This document shows, one piece after another, positions 1 to 15,300 of a stretch of 64,000 nt of DNA. Location: the NCBI GenBank assembly GCA_026182355.1, contig JAPFBL010001928.1, positions 6,279,501 through 6,343,500 on the forward strand, written 5' to 3'. How positions within the stretch are numbered: the stretch's first letter is position 1; each line of letters begins with the position of its first letter. This stretch comes from Hermatobates lingyangjiaoensis (Eukaryota; Arthropoda; Insecta; Hemiptera; Hermatobatidae). The notes under the pieces were generated by a model, which was given only the letters and a program-made list of their open reading frames with translations, did not search any database and was not told the DNA's origin. The translations under genes and the position numbers were made by a program.

Positions 1-983
1 TTGGTGTCGAAGAGGATATTCCACCACGAACCAAACCAAACTTTTTATGTTTTATATTTACCAATACTAGTTGTTCTAGAGTCAAAAAGTTCAGCATCTA
101 TTCAATAGTTACCAGGAGAGCATAATTTAGGACAGTAGTCGGTTGAACTGTGACACGTACAGCTCCAGGACGTTCCAGATTTGTATTCCAATTACAAACA
201 CTACCAATAATTAGATTACCTGCCGCTTTGTCTACGGCGTGTTTAGTCTTCCTTTCTCTTTTCTTCTGAAGACAGATTTTCTGAAATTTGAGTTAGTAAG
301 TATGTTTCTTTTCTCTTCTTCGATTTTATACTATAAAAAAAAATTATATAACTTCTCAATGTTATATTTTAAAGTATTAATAAAAACTAAGTTCTTATCA
401 ATAAGTGTACTCTGAGAAGTTATCAAACTGTTTTTGTTGAGACCATAATAAGAAAAGCAGCTTGTACAGAAAAAATCTAATATATCTAAATAACAAAATT
501 AAACAATAAGCACGTAAAATGAAAGTAATACCCTAAATAACATTAAGAAATTCAGGATTGGGTCTATTACTTTCAACCAAAAAATAAAAAATAAACTACT
601 AGACATAAATTACGTAACATATTTATATATATATATGTATCTCAATTAATTTCCACAAGCAACACCTTAGACATTAAGTGATTATCATTATATGACGTTC
701 GCGATACCATCTTCGATTTTTGATGTAGTCAGGAAGATGACATAAAGACAAGACATACTTGTTGAAACGCTGTTACCTTTCACAAAACTCATGAAAGAAA
801 TAAAAATGTTCCGTAAAATACCTATGTGGTCGAGATAACAATACAACTAGAGATAAGTACCGCGTTAATAGAAATGATATTTTGATTTATATGACGTAGC
901 ATAAAGAATTGCTAAATGCCATTAGTAGAATGTATCCTTCTATTGTTAGAATATACAAAGGTATTGTTTTCTTTACCACAATT

Positions 984-1268
984 ACTAATAAATACTTTTT
1001 TCTTTTTCTCGGAGTTTTGGTCAGGGTTAACATATGGATTCACCTTTTCGCCAACGTTTCATCTTTATTTTAAGACATCCTCAGGGCAGGGCTATAAACG
1101 TTTTTGGAATTTTTTATGATGAATATAAAGTAGATATGACAAATGTCCATTGTTTTTTTTTGTTAGTTTATAACCCTGAGAATGTCTTAAAATAAAGACG
1201 AAACGTTGGTGAAAAGGTGGATCCATATGTTAACCCTGACCAAAACTCCGAAAAAAGAAAAAAGTGTT
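984..1268. mobile_element. Inverted-repeat element, CGTTGG family, copy 1
   Basis: Two arms, roughly 990-1095 and 1166-1264, are reverse complements. The outer ends share a segment built on GGTCAGGGTTAA. The inner part of each arm carries the module CTGAG-AAT-GTCTT, loop, AAGAC-GAAAC (plus strand about 1176-1204), i.e. a 5-bp hairpin flanked by CTGA and GAAAC. The same family recurs at 26097-26240 and 37715-38090. No ORF is encoded. The termini look like those of a Penelope-like or similar retroelement, which is inference. Confidence 0.7.
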
Positions 1269-2561
1269 TGCTAGAATATACAACTAGTGTAAGTAATATT
1301 TTAAATGTCATAAATACACATAATGTAATGTATATGTTGTATACATTATTTTCATCGTTAGTTGCATAAATTTGATACTATGTTAATTACAGTATAGTTG
1401 ACTGAAGACTTGACATTTTTTTTTTTTAATGAATTCATTGTACTAGTTTAAATTTCCAATTTTGTAGTTTCAATTTATTTAATTAACGTATGTATGGATA
1501 ATTGTGTATGCTCTCATAATAACGATAAAATAATGTAAATTGAATTTTATTATGTATACATCTAATATAAAATAGTTGCAATTGTGCAACGACTCCAATT
1601 TGTTTATTTTTTTTATATTTCCAAATGCGTACGTACTATCATGTGATAAGGCAATCCCTTCCTTCTCAGTATTGGATAAGTGATCTTATCTGAACTCCAT
1701 TTGCTTCTTGTTTGGCCTTATGAAGTGTCAGCTAACTTAGCTGGTTTTCCCTCCTAAAACAATTCCCCCCCACCCCACCCCTGCTTATTAGTTCAGTATC
1801 ATGGCAGGCTTTCTAGAGTTTTTAGATCTCGGTATTAGTTTTCTACAGAGGGAAGACCTACAGGAAGGTAATCTGTTTTGGTTGAGTAAGCATTACAGAA
1901 ACAATAAGTAACAGGCTTTTGTTCAGATAATAAACTGTTATCCACAAAAAAATCCATTTTTTCACATTTCAGGGGAGATATTAAAGCATACCGCTTTAAT
2001 CAAATATATATTTTTAAATTACTTTGATATATATACGTGAATTTATATATGTTTTCTTTTAATAAACTTTATTTACAGTATGTTCCATATTACAGTTGTA
2101 CAGCATTTGGGAAAAACAGTATAATTCAATAACAATAATAATAACGTCAATAAATATAATGATAATTCAAAATTACACAAATGAAATATGATATAAAACT
2201 CAATCTCACTGAACTAGCGAGTCAAAATCAATAACATTAACTAACCATTTTGCAGTCTAGATGTGGACATTGCACTGCATTTGGGGGTCCAGGGTATTGT
2301 AATGGCAAGGGTGGGAAGACAAATAGGCCACTAAATGGGCCCTTTTTGCCACCTCCTGGGTCCAGCGTAGTTTCGAACAGACAACAGTAGTATGTTATTT
2401 TCAAGTCTTTATATTTTTGATGAGATATCATATTTGAAAAAAAAAAATAGCTTGGTGGCCACACCATTTGCTGTTGAAAACCACCTTTCATTCTAGGCTG
2501 CGATACTTCAATTAAATAATTCAACTTTAACTGGGGATACTGGAGAAATGGTAATCTAGAG

Positions 2562-2873
2562 CAGGGGATGCCCCATTCACCCCCCGCCATTTGCCAAATG
2601 CCATTCCCCCCACCCCTTCTTCAATCCAAGGTAGTATATACACTTTTACAACTTTACAGTGATTATGATTATAAGAGATTTTTACAAATTAAATGCTAAT
2701 TATAATTATTGATGGATATATTAAATATTAATTCTATCAATTTTTCTAAATTATAATTAACAAAACCTATAATAGCTTTCCTCACTCTGTAAACCTACTG
2801 TGGTCACAATTCACCCCCTGAAGATCCAAAATTCACCCCTGGGGGTGAATTTCAATCATTTTGAGAACCCCTG
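2562..2873. mobile_element. Short hAT-type MITE with perfect 8-bp target duplication
   Basis: The element starts CAGGGGATGCCCCATTCACC and ends with the complement of CAGGGGTTCTCAAAATGATT, so both termini begin CAGGGG and then run into CACCCCC-type sequence. It is flanked on both sides by the identical octamer atctagag (2554-2561 and 2874-2881), the target-site duplication length of hAT transposons. It is 312 bp with no transposase ORF, so it is non-autonomous. The perfect duplication suggests a fairly recent insertion. Confidence 0.85.
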
Positions 2874-4136
2874 ATCTAGAGTATCCTATTGCTGACGTCA
2901 GATCTTTAATTATTCAGTTTACTCCAATGAACTTGAAATTTCTCGAAGTAGATTATCCGACCTAGATAATCCAATTCCAACTCGCATGCCGTCATCTTGT
3001 TTGTTCTACAAGAGGTAGATGATTGTAAGCATTCTCTAGACAAACAAAGTTTGTCTTCCAATTAGAAGCGATGATACTTCTAATCTATTTTTAAAACTGT
3101 AATTTTTCTAGAGCCATACTTAACTCTACTATGTTATTTCTGGCATGTCTACCTCCATTGTCATAAGTAAAGGGAACTACTTCATCAATGTCTTAGAAAG
3201 GAAGTTCAAAAATAGGATTAAATATTTTATTCCAATAGCAGGAAATACAACAAGAATCTTGACGCCCCCTCTATTAATATGTTAGCTACCGTGAAGTGGT
3301 GATGGTAATATAAGCTGTACCATCGCTGAATAAACTACAACTCAAGGTATTCAAGTTTTGCGGACAGTATTGACATCTTAATTCGTATAGTATCGATAAC
3401 CACCACCAAGCAAAATAAAAAGCTCCCCTGAGAAATATTTTATTCATGTCCAAAGAAACCATCAATATTTTATTATTGATGATTTTACTATTGACAGGTT
3501 GCTCTTAATAAAGTTATTTACTATAGCCAGACAGTGTGTACTGCTACTTTGAAAGCGAAAAACAAATCGGGTATGCTTTAAACCATGATATTTACTTATA
3601 AAGTGCATTACTATGCTTACAAATGAATTTTAGAGCATTTAACCTACGACAGATAGGAGACTGAGTTTTAAATTAGAATGTCTCATTTCCTATGCCTGCT
3701 CAGGTTAAGTAGTGGGTATTACTTTGGAATTTTCCCAAGCTTTGAGAACTCTCTTTCAGTAAGACAAGTGCTACAGGGTTGAAAAAAAAGATATAATAAA
3801 CAGTTCAACGATATGTAGTAAAACGACATCGTTTGTACTGTTTGGATATTTTTTTTCGATTTAAAGATTTTAATGCTTTCATTATTTCATTCAATGTTAG
3901 CATATCATCACCGCCAGTATTTATTTTAATATATACAAAGGATCTTAAATACATATGATATTTAGAATTAAAATATTTTGAAATATTACACTAGCGATAT
4001 ATAAATTATATTTTTTTAAAATTCGAACTATAAATATAAAAACTGTACATCTTGGAATAGGAAAAATCTATACAAATAATTTTATACATGATACTAAAAG
4101 ATATAATTTCCAGTACTATTTTAAAGCGTTTATCAG

Positions 4137-4142
4137 TTTATT
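4137..4142 (-). terminator. Candidate EXOC8 polyadenylation signal
   Basis: The minus strand reads AATAAA about 21 bases after the EXOC8 stop codon (4163-4165), followed by A/T-rich sequence. If used, the 3' UTR would be very short. AATAAA is common by chance in DNA this AT-rich, so this is only a candidate. Confidence 0.35.
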
Positions 4143-4162
4143 TAAATTAAAAAAAAAAGCAA

Positions 4163-6816
4163 TTATATGTAACCAGTAACATTTGATACAATAGTCTTCT
4201 CTTTGATTAATGGTAAATATTCTTTTTTTAATTTCTCTAATTGATTACAAGTATGACCAGTCTTATTAGAATATTTTTCTAAACAAATTTTCAGAAAATG
4301 ATCGATCAGGAAAACAGCATTCGTATGGATTAAGTTTTGCTGAAACATAATACAATCTGATTATTTAAAAAATAGGGTTAAATAAAAATAAGAGGAACTA
4401 GAATATTACGAACAATAATTAAGCTACTTATTATATATACATACATAATTTGTTTGTTTATCCATTTTACCTCAGAATACATACATAAGGTTATATACTG
4501 TTGAAAATTCCCCTCAGGAATCAGAGGCAGACAAGTTAATATTTCTTTTCTCGTGGCATCAACCAGTGTTCAATATGTCATAAATTACGAGCATGTACCA
4601 GACAATTAGATGCTTAAACTATGTTAAGTGGCTAAGAGTCACTTAACTACTCAAAAGGAAATATTTTTTGATATACGAATATTTAATATGAGTAAAACAT
4701 TGACGAAATAAGTATATCGTGATTTAAAAATGGTAAAAAGAAGCATACCTTTAATTACAAAATTCCTAATCATCTGATAATAGTAAATAGTAAAGTTTCT
4801 TGATCATATATTCATTAATAATTTTTACAGGAAATTAGTACGGAATCCGAAAACATAGACTCTATCCAAAAAAGATAATGAACATCCCGCTAAGTTTGGG
4901 AGGAAGGTAATTAAAGTATTTGGAATAATAACAAATAGCCTTTGAATAAAGACGATAAACCTGAAACTAGGGATCTGTATAGATAACAAATATGGTAAAC
5001 GTAATAAAGCGGGAAGACTTCGGTATGTGGAGATTAAATGTGTTCTTTCGGGGAAAATCACATTTAGGGAAAAACCAGAGATAGGTTTAATGTGTAAGAG
5101 GTGATTGGGAAGAACCAAACTATGGTCTGATAACATGAAAAGAGCTGCATCTTGAATGAGAGACATTGTTAACAGGAATGCAGTACCAAACAAGCAGAAA
5201 AATTTTAAAATATGATACCAAAGTTCGCTAGTGGATTGTAGAGCCTCTGTTGATGATAACGATTACTCGATATTATATTTAGTGCTTACAATATTAGTAT
5301 TAACAATAGTGAGCAGAAATTAAAAAGGGATTGAATACCTCCGGTTTAAATCGATCCACTTTAAATGAATCGGAAACATGACGAAGCTGAGCTTGGAAAA
5401 CCTGGTACAGGACATTCGTTAGGGCATGCTCAAGATCTCTGTTGGCCAACCTGAGTCCATCTTCAAGAAGGGATTTGAACAGACGACAGAATTGGAGAGT
5501 GTTTGTGGTTAACTCTAACCAACCATCACCTTCGAACCAAACAAATCACATCGATTGACAAATTGAAGAAAGAAACTTCTACAGCAAAATACACAAAAAT
5601 ACTGAACAGTTATAGGAACTATTCATTCAATGAAATACTAAATTTATTTTAAAAATTGAACTTATATATATATGATCAAACCACAACATGAAATGGGGAA
5701 ACAAGACTAAGATCTTTCAACCGTAACAAGAGATGAAAATACTGTAGTTAACTACTTGTTCACCAATACTACAATGGGAGCAGATATAACAGCTTACAGG
5801 GCCACGAAATAATCTGGGACGACTCCAGAGTTCACAAAGTCCTGGGTTGAACCCAGGTAGATCTACCCAACCTTGAGTTTGAAACCACAGTCACTATATG
5901 TTGGAAAACACTATATGTCGGGCTCATGCACAAATGGTAGGGCTATAAGCTTCCCCCAAGGTTCCGTTCCGATGACTTGGTTTTGATGGTTGGTGTAAGT
6001 GAAAATAGAATAGTTGTGTAAGATATCATTTTGTGTTATTTCCACTATTGAGTGTTAATTCAATATTAAAGGTCTTTAATAATAATTTATTATTAAAATA
6101 ATTGATAATGAATTGGATTAATTTTTAATCAATTTAACATTATGATCCATACCCCACTCACAAAACTATGAATACTAATTTTAAAAGAAACAAAAATTTA
6201 TAAACAAGTTCGAACAAATGTGATAAGTGAACAAGTAGTTTTTTCTGCAGCCAAAATTGTTCTTTCAGTCTAATGCAAACTGCCTGTTACTCGAGTAAAT
6301 ATAAACCCTTTTTATTATTATTTAAATAAAAAACGAATAGTTTCTAAGTTAGCAAAGCAAATCCGATTCCTCCCCATACGGCAAATAATAAGGTGCATCT
6401 TTTAATAATTTTAAATTTCATAATAATACGTCCGACGATGCTAACTAAAGTGTGTTCATAAAAAGTGCACGATACATCTACCCTACAGGATACTACAAAA
6501 AATAGATCTATGGAATCTAAAATAATTCTTTTTATGATTCCTATAATTTAATCATACTTAATTTGTTTTACTATGCTTAAATAGTAAATATACCTGTAAG
6601 ATAGTTTTTGAGAGGTGGTAGATTAAAGGCGGAAAATTCCTGCATTAGTTTGTGAATAGCTGGCTTGGGATGATGGGACCTTTTCCATGTGTCCTCAGAA
6701 GCCCTTAATTTTACTGCTTCCATTAATTTGTCACCGGTTTCTGATAATGCCCGACTTATTGGCCCATTTAACTGGCCATCTACCTGATAAACTAGATCCA
6801 ACCCTACTTCGCATAC
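4163..6816 (-). CDS. EXOC8: EXOC8 exons 11-13: C-terminal helical bundle and stop
   Basis: Exon 11 (6816-6594) carries CEVGLDLVYQVD, DKLMEAVKLRASEDTW and NYLTG. Exon 12 (5529-5339) continues DGWLELTTNTLQFCRLFKSL. Exon 13 (4339-4163) begins QNLIHTNAVFLIDHFL and ends TGYI-stop. Order and spacing match the Exo84 C-terminus that packs against other exocyst subunits. The tail after this is shorter than in human. Confidence 0.92.
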
Positions 6817-9800
6817 CTGAAGCAAAATCAAAATATTTATTACTAATAATAAATTCTAAATATAAATACATCCATTTTTTTAAAACAAACTAAACTATAA
6901 GTACATAATGTAACTAAACAAAAAAAAAACAATCTAAATATACACAATTTTGATCAACTTGCTACATTTTGTCGCAATTGCTACAAGGAAAAAAAACTGG
7001 ACAAGTTTTTTTCACAGTTTTTTGAGTTTTCATTTTATTTAATGTGCCCGTCGTGTACGATCAAAATCACTAGTAAGGTATTAGTAAACTGACAGATACA
7101 CAACTGATGATTTCTTTTGTGCTTATGCTCATTTTATGTCAAGCTGTTGCCTGTTTCCCCCTCTTTTTTAATAACTAGATTTTGGGTTGAGGGCTTTGAA
7201 AACATTATCATTTACAACGCGAACCCATCACCCTTTTTCTCTCAGTTCTTTTGAAAACGAGGTAATAATGAAAAGCGATTAAGAACTTTTGCTATTACTT
7301 CTAGTGGTAATTTCCTTGATATATATATTAAACTTCACAAAATTAATATCAAACGTAGGGTGAAAAGTTAATGAAATGGTCTCCACATATAAAAATTTAA
7401 TGGTATAAACAACGCGTTTCGAACACATAGTGTTCTTCCTCAGCTATTAACTAAAAAATACAATGACACCAGAGAGTTATCAATAGTATACAGTAAATAT
7501 AGTACAAAATAAAAATAAAATAAAATAATGAAGAGAGTACGAACCTAAGGGTGAGTGTCGGTGGTACAACTGACTGGGAAAAGGATGGACGCGGGTGAGG
7601 GCAAGGAGTACATCACCGTCAGTTGTACCACCGACACTCACCCTTAGTTTCGTGTTCTCTTCCTTATTTTATTTTTATTTTGTACTATATTTACTGTATA
7701 CTATAGATAACTCTCTGGTGTCATTGTATTTTTTAGTTAATACCTGAGGAAGAACATTACGTGTTCGAAACGCGTTGTTTATACCATTAAATTTTTATAT
7801 GTGGAGACCATTTCATTAACTGTTTACCCCCACAATGAGTAAATACCACATAATAAGTGATTGCACTACGTTAGAATTAATATCAAACGTAGAATCGTGC
7901 AGAATAAAAATATTTATTAGGAATAGTTAGTTCTAAATCAGTTTAAATTCTACTACTAAAATTCTAATTGACTCTAATTCTAAGACAGTTTACATAAAAA
8001 CTTTCAAAGTTGACAATTCGGTTTAATTTAAAGTCAAATGAAATAAATATACTATAAATAAATATATACTATAAATAAAAATAAAGTATACTATAAAAAT
8101 CATATAAAAATCAACTATGTTAACTACATAAAAATATTAAAGATACAATACATACAATGTTAAAAATATTTGTAAAAGTTGGGAAAACTTTTTCTTGCAT
8201 AAATATATATATATATATTTAAAAAAGATATGTCAGCCTCCTCTTTAATTAGTTGGTTCGAAAGTTTTTCGGAGGCTCAAAAATTTTTCAAAAAACTAAT
8301 CAAAGACAATGCTGACTTATCTTTTTTAAATATATGTTTAAAATGTAAATAAATATTCCGGTCTAAAAAGTGAAAAACCTAACAGATGAATGTAATTTTT
8401 GAATTGAATAGTAATGAATTATTACATTAGATGTTTTAATGAATAAGTGAAATTAACTTTTAACACAACTCCAGAATTAACAAAGGTAAAACTAAACAAT
8501 GATATCAAGCAGGAAATAATATCTAAAACAAATACTAAACAATAAAAAATTACACTATCAGTTAAAGACAATCTTAATTTACTAAATTAAATTAAAGACT
8601 TAATTAATTTAACATTGTACTACAACGTGAGGAGGAGACCGGATACTATATACACATGCAGTGCATATATACTATATGCACATACTATAATAAAAACTCA
8701 CGCAGAGTTTTCAACTATCTCTGTATCGGTGCACTTGGTCTTCTTCTCTTGGTAACGATTGAAATAAAAAAAAATAAAGGCAGTATGTATTACTATTTTC
8801 CTATTTCTGTGCCAGTACTTAAACTGAAGTATTTTTAAAGAAGTATTATTAAAAGTGTCTTTAAATGAATCACAATATAACATTCTAAAGTGGAAACAAG
8901 GTCTTTTTTCAACAAAGGTCATCTTTAAAGATTCAGACAGGATGATTATATTTTATATTGTTCTTGAGAAGTTTACTCTCTTTAATGTTTACTTCATTAA
9001 AGAAATTTAATGAAATTTTAACTCATGTTAAGAGAGTAATTGTAAATAATTAATAATAATAATAAGTTAATACCTGAGCACACTGTTTCCTAACAATGTC
9101 CACACATTCAGATAATGTTTCAAGGGGAGTTTGAGGCATAAAAATTTGTTTAATGATACCAGAAGTAAAATGTGAAACTTCACTGTTTGCCCACACTACG
9201 AATGCTGTAAAACAATCGATAGGGAATAATTGATCGTAAAAAAATAATATGCTTAGCCATGCATAAAGAATTTAAAGAAAAAAAATTGATAATCTTTAAA
9301 TAGATTATAATACATACATTTAAAATATTATGATTTTTAATAATTAATATTTAACACAAAAAAGATGCAAATATCAAAAATACGAGATCGAACCTGAATA
9401 GCAAGAAGGATAATTGGGAAAAGCCCTGAACTGGAACTCAATAGTAATTACACACAGATTAGAGAAAAAAACAGTAGATAACTGTTTGACGTAGGCTGTG
9501 GTGGCGAATTCTCTCTTTACACGTTTTGTTTGAGATTTGATCACACTAGTGCAGAGTCGCAAGTACAGCTCACAAGCCTGGGACACAAAACATCAATATT
9601 AGGAAATAACTGCAATAGTTTAGGATTCAGAGGTCTTAAGTCTGTTTTTTTTTATGCACGTGTCAGTTGTATCTGACAGGTAGCATGTCTGTCTTTAATA
9701 CTGAAGACTAGAGGCTCAATTATCCCCAAGAGCATATATTTTCATATGCGAGATAGAAAATCTTGCACACCTCGAAGATGACGTAACCATCGGTTACGAG

Positions 9801-12344
9801 CCTGTACGATTCCAAATATTCGTTAAACATCCATATTCTAATCAACTAGAAGTAAAACTTAAGACTCTCCATGCAAACACAACCCGGTAATGTGGCTCAC
9901 CCGAAAGTAAAATAGGTGTCAAATAGCACACGAGTCACACATTCCACCCTAAAACAGCACTAAGAGTGGAAGAATATAAGAGGGGGTGTCGGAAGCAACC
10001 AATTGTTTTTTTTTAAAAAATCACCCTCTGTGGTATATATTGAGTTATTGCATTGCATGCAATATTCTCGTATTCGCTCTGTAAAAAAAAATTTCTTGAA
10101 AGATATATTGTCAAAGAAATCATCTTTTACAACTATCTTATTTAGGTAATTTAGTATTTCTACTAATGACAACTATGTGCCTGACGATTTTTGACAATAT
10201 TACATATGAATGTCAAATAGACGATCAAATTTAAGAGAGATATCCTTAAATATCATTATTCAAGCGATTTCTACACTTATTTTAGTGAATAAATGACAAT
10301 AGAAAAGCCAGTTTCGGCAGTGCACACTGAGGGAAAACTAATACATAATAGGAACTGAAGCTAAAACCACCATATGAACGACTGAATTGAATTGTTTTAC
10401 TACAGCTACCATTTTGACATCCTTCATTTCTTAAAATACATTTTGACAAATTTGGATATAGAAACTTACTAATGGATTGAAAAAAATCTCTTTTTTACAT
10501 ACTTTAAAATACTCTTTTTTACTGTTGTCCTATGATATCCACCTTACACGACAGTAACACCTTCCTGTTTCCTATAAAATGCACCCAATGTTGTAAACCA
10601 GTTTTATATGGCACTATTAAAGATATAAGTTTTATGTAGTGAGAATAAGTTCCAGTCATCCATGTTCCAAATGTTCTCTGCGATCATTTTAAAGACTTTG
10701 TATAAAAGAATCAACATCCACCCTATCTATAACATATCTAGAAAATGGTTGTAGAAGACATTCATGCCGCATCAACTACTACATAATTAGTAAAAACCAT
10801 CTGTCAAAAATACGAAAGGAACCTGAAATAGTAACAAAAGATAACTAATCGGACGTATTTAATTAAATTACGTTTACAAACATTGAACCTCAAAAGATAT
10901 ACAAGACTCCAAAAAAGATCATAAAAAGATTGACAGAGCAATATTCTCAGATAATTTTAGCGACAAAATTAAACTCACAAATATTAAAATTGACTACCTG
11001 GTTAGATTTTCCCAGCTTATTAAGAAGTTTGACTGCTCGCCTAGAAGAGCGCAGACCTCCGTGCATTGACCTTTCAGTTGAAACGCTCAGTTCATTTAGC
11101 AAAACTTGAGTTAACTGCTTCACTCTCATTTCTACCTTGGTTCTGAAATACCAATGTATTTAATTACCTATTAGTGTTTAACTTCCAAAAATGACTAAGT
11201 GATGCATGTACTTATATAAAAATAATTGCTGTTTGCCTCTCTAGGAGAGTACATCTTCCCCTGATAATGACTAATATTTGTCATATTGAATATGCAAGAA
11301 ATTCTTTTTGTATGCATTCTCTGTTATCTTCCAGTTTTTTTTAATTTTTTGGGATCAAATTTTTGTATTAATATATTTATATACATTTGAGTTCTATGAT
11401 CTGTTTTTCGTCCGTGTTTCCCAATATATATATATATATATATATATATAGTTCAATCTAGAAAAAGAAACTAGAGAAATTAAAAACACACACATACAGT
11501 CTCTAATTTTCGGTTTGATCCGTCTTCAGGAGAGATAAGAGAGGAAAACCAAGCAAGCGTACTGGTTCCCTCTCTTATCTCTCCTGAAGACGGTTCTAAC
11601 CGAAAATTAGAGACTGTAAGTGTGAGCTTTTAATTTCTCTATGCTTCTTTTTCTACATTGAACTATATTTGTTCGTTTCGGATCGTATTTCCAACGAAAA
11701 AGTATATATATATATATGTCTTGTTAAATTGAATGCCTATTTTTAATTTCACAACTTTTCTACTGAATCTCTCGATTTCTCTAATACACTTTCTCCATTT
11801 TTTGGGTACAAGATAGATTAGTTGACCAAAGTTTTTATTTACATAGTCCGACATGTTTCGGTCCTCACTGACCATTATCAAGGATTACAGTTGTACAAAA
11901 TCTTAACTAAACTATACATAACTAAATATAACTCAAAAACATTTATAATTAAGTCAACACTTCACATTACATTCATAACGTCCTAATTTTTGTGATTACT
12001 GGAAATGGTTAGATGACAAGGAGAGGTTATACACAGGCAATGGTTACCGAGTGTAGAGTTCCTTGTGTCAATCACAGAGGGCAGGCAATCTCATCACATT
12101 TTCTTTCCTAGCTTTCCTCCCGAAATATACGAATATATATATATATAACTTTAAATTACACAAAGCACGACACAGAAAAGAGAATACAAAGAAAACTTAC
12201 AGAATTCAATATTTCGAACTGTTGTTCGTCATCAGGAGAGTAGACTAGAAGAGAGGACGAAGTGAGAGAGATCTCCCCACGTCGAAGAACGGAGCGCGAA
12301 TGAAATATATATATATATATATAATAATATAATAATTATATATA

Positions 12345-12392
<48 letters not shown>

Positions 12393-15300
12393 ATTGTAAA
12401 CAGGAAAACGATTCAAAAGAACAACAATTGTTTCTCGTTGAATCACAAACACAGAACTAAGGAACAAACACACTTACTGTCTCTAATTTTCTCGGTTGAA
12501 CCGTCATCAGGAGAGTTGAGATAGGGACACCAAGCGCACTTGTGAAGCGACGGTTGGAGACCCAACCGTGAAGTATAGTTCAATCGAGTCATCGAGACCC
12601 ATAGTTCAAGTGCGCTTTGTGACCCTATCTCAACTCTCCTGATGACGGTTCAATCGAAAATTAGAGACAGTAAGTATACATACATATACCAATTCAATGA
12701 TACGATTACACGAACTAAATAAACTAGATTCACAGAAAGAACACACATAAACGAGATCAAAGAAACTCATTACTATACTTCAACAGTCGTCGCCTGTCTT
12801 CGGAGCGACTAACTTCTTTATCTCTCTACACGATGACGACTCAGTCGAAATATAGTAGTATTTCTGAAACACAAAATGAATTTCTGTGATATCTTTTATG
12901 TATGTTCTTTCTGTGAATATATATACAATCCATATAGTTTCTCGACTACTGGAGGTCCAAAGTACTAAATTGATTCTCCAGGATTAGGTCCAAAATAACA
13001 ACAATTAATTACTAGACATCGTTTCGTCGAAAGTTGTTCGGCATTATTCAGGACTTAAAGAAAAAAAGTATTTATAGTCAACTCATATATATAAGTACCA
13101 GCTAAGATTCTTTATAAATACTGACTTTATGTCAAGGTAAGAAGAGGTGTGCGGCGCTTTTTCCAAAAAAGAGTTGGTTTTCTGAAAGAGAGCAAAAGCA
13201 TCTTCAAAATGTCTCTGGGCAATAAGAACATCCAAATCTTCAGGACTATCGCAAAGCCATTCAGGTGGAGGACCACAGTCATCACTCTCATCTAATCCAA
13301 AAGAAGCTAAAAACCAAAATTACAAAAGCTAAATTCATATTTTTGAAATTAGGAATAAAATTATACCATCGTAGGTACTAAATTAATTTTGATAATTATT
13401 TATGTCACATAATTTAACTCTTAGAAAGGTAAAAACTAATAAATAATTAAACGATATTGTTTTAATTGAAAGGGAGAAAAATAATTAATAAAAATGAATA
13501 AACGTGCCCGAAAAAGTTATATAACATCTTATTAGCAGGGTAGTTTAATTCTTTCTGGTACTTACAATGGAAAATTAAAGAAACTGTCCACAATAAACAA
13601 AAGGCCTCTAAAAAAAAAGTGTTTCCAACACTTTGTGTTCTTTAAATTGTATAACTTATTCAATTTTAGATAAAGCCAGAAGAAAAACTTCTTCGAAAAA
13701 GTGTTCGAAACACGTTTTTATTCCAAAACTTCATTTGTCTGGAAATAATTTTCTTTAATTTTGCTCATTAAGTATAACAACTGCTTCATCAAATAAACAA
13801 TAGTTAATAATACATCTCATATAAATAGTAGAAGTCCTTATGGAATTAAAAAGTAATACATAGTATCATTATTTTATCAATCGTGCAACTATCTTTCTAG
13901 ATTCTCAACTAAAGAATCTAGGTTCTTATTTATTATCTTAAATAAAGGTGCTCAATACGTCGATCGCGATCTACCAGTCGAATACCAAGGTATTATTGGT
14001 AGATCGTACGGTATGAACAAAAATAGCATCAGCCTATAACTCTTCCCGTCACTGATTGATATATCTGAAATCTGAACAATCCTCATGTTTAGGTCACTTA
14101 GGTCACTGTGTATTAGTTAATACACAGTCGTTCACTAATTAACTAATTAGTTAGGTAATAAACTAGTCGTTAAGTTGCCTCTAACTGCTTATTTTTAATT
14201 TTTTCAAGTAAAAATTAAGAAAGGCTATAAAAATGACTAGGGAGACTGGATCAAGTAAGAAGAAAAAAAAACCATTTTACTTTTATAAGAAAACAGGAAG
14301 AGCTTTTTTCACAATTAAATATTACATAGAAGTGTTAAAAATTTAAAGAATTTTTAATATATATATTTCTAAAAAATATATATATTTCATGAGTAGCTCG
14401 AATACAGAAAATGTATGAGCAACCCTGACTTAGATAATGAAATATGCGATGTTAGAAAAAATGAATTACCACTATAGAAATCTGCAGATTCCATCCTCTG
14501 AGGGGATTGTCTTTCCGAAGAGGCTGGAGGTCCATCCGTACTCTTATTATCCTTTCCCCGACCAGCCTTTTTGGCTTCATCTAATTTCTTCAACCAAACG
14601 TCCTAAAACAATCATTTCTCAAACAAAGAAGAATCTATTTCTTTCTATTAAATTATACTGTAATAGGTGATATTTATTTGCAATATAAAAAAACATTATA
14701 AAATAAAACTATTGTATAAGACTTCCTCAAATACCTAATATAGTTAGCTGAGAGCTATGGTAAACCAGTGGCTTAAGTACTCCTCTCTGGACTGGTAGAT
14801 CCTGTGTTCGACACCCACTCTCGTCATCGATTTGATTACGCGGGAGATGACATACTCGTAATTCAAGGGATGAGCCACCAGTCCCAAGTGTGTACAATGT
14901 CAGTTACTCGTTTAAGAACTCTACTCTAAGTATATTTCAGTTAAGCAAAATTTAATACTCCCTATGTAGAATGTTCGGGGGCCAGGTTAGCTCAGTGGTT
15001 AACGTACTCGCCTCTAAAACTGATAGGACCGGGGTTCCATCAGGAAGCTAAACCGTTTATCCCGAGAATATATGTTGTCGGCTACTCGGTTAAAGATCCT
15101 TATTCAAAGAACACTTGAGTTAGACAAAATTGACAGACCTTAATGTTCATTATCTGGTATCACAAAGAGCCTATGTGTGTTCCCTCGTGTGACCGCTACT
15201 GCAACCTAATTAAACTTAACCTACATCAATTGAAAAAAAAAAAAATAAAACAAAAACATTCATTTTAAATGGGAAAGGAAGTTACTCACTTTAGCTTGTT

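Larger units (their letters stand above)
1..4136. other. Gene-free region downstream of EXOC8
   Basis: No exon chain or conserved protein could be supported on either strand. The stretch is AT-rich with short poly-T and TA runs. It holds one inverted-repeat element (about 984-1268) and a small hAT-type MITE (2562-2873), listed separately. The apparent minus-strand frame at 2237-2590 overlaps the MITE and has no recognisable similarity. Most of the remainder shows nothing I can name. Confidence 0.6.

Noticed and set aside
984..1268. CRISPR-like or bacterial attachment repeats
   Set aside because: The repeats are inverted pairs in a eukaryotic intron-rich context with no spacer array or cas genes.
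4825..5193. 122-aa minus-strand frame
   Set aside because: It lies inside the intron between EXOC8 exons 12 and 13 and shows no similarity or splice-consistent ends.
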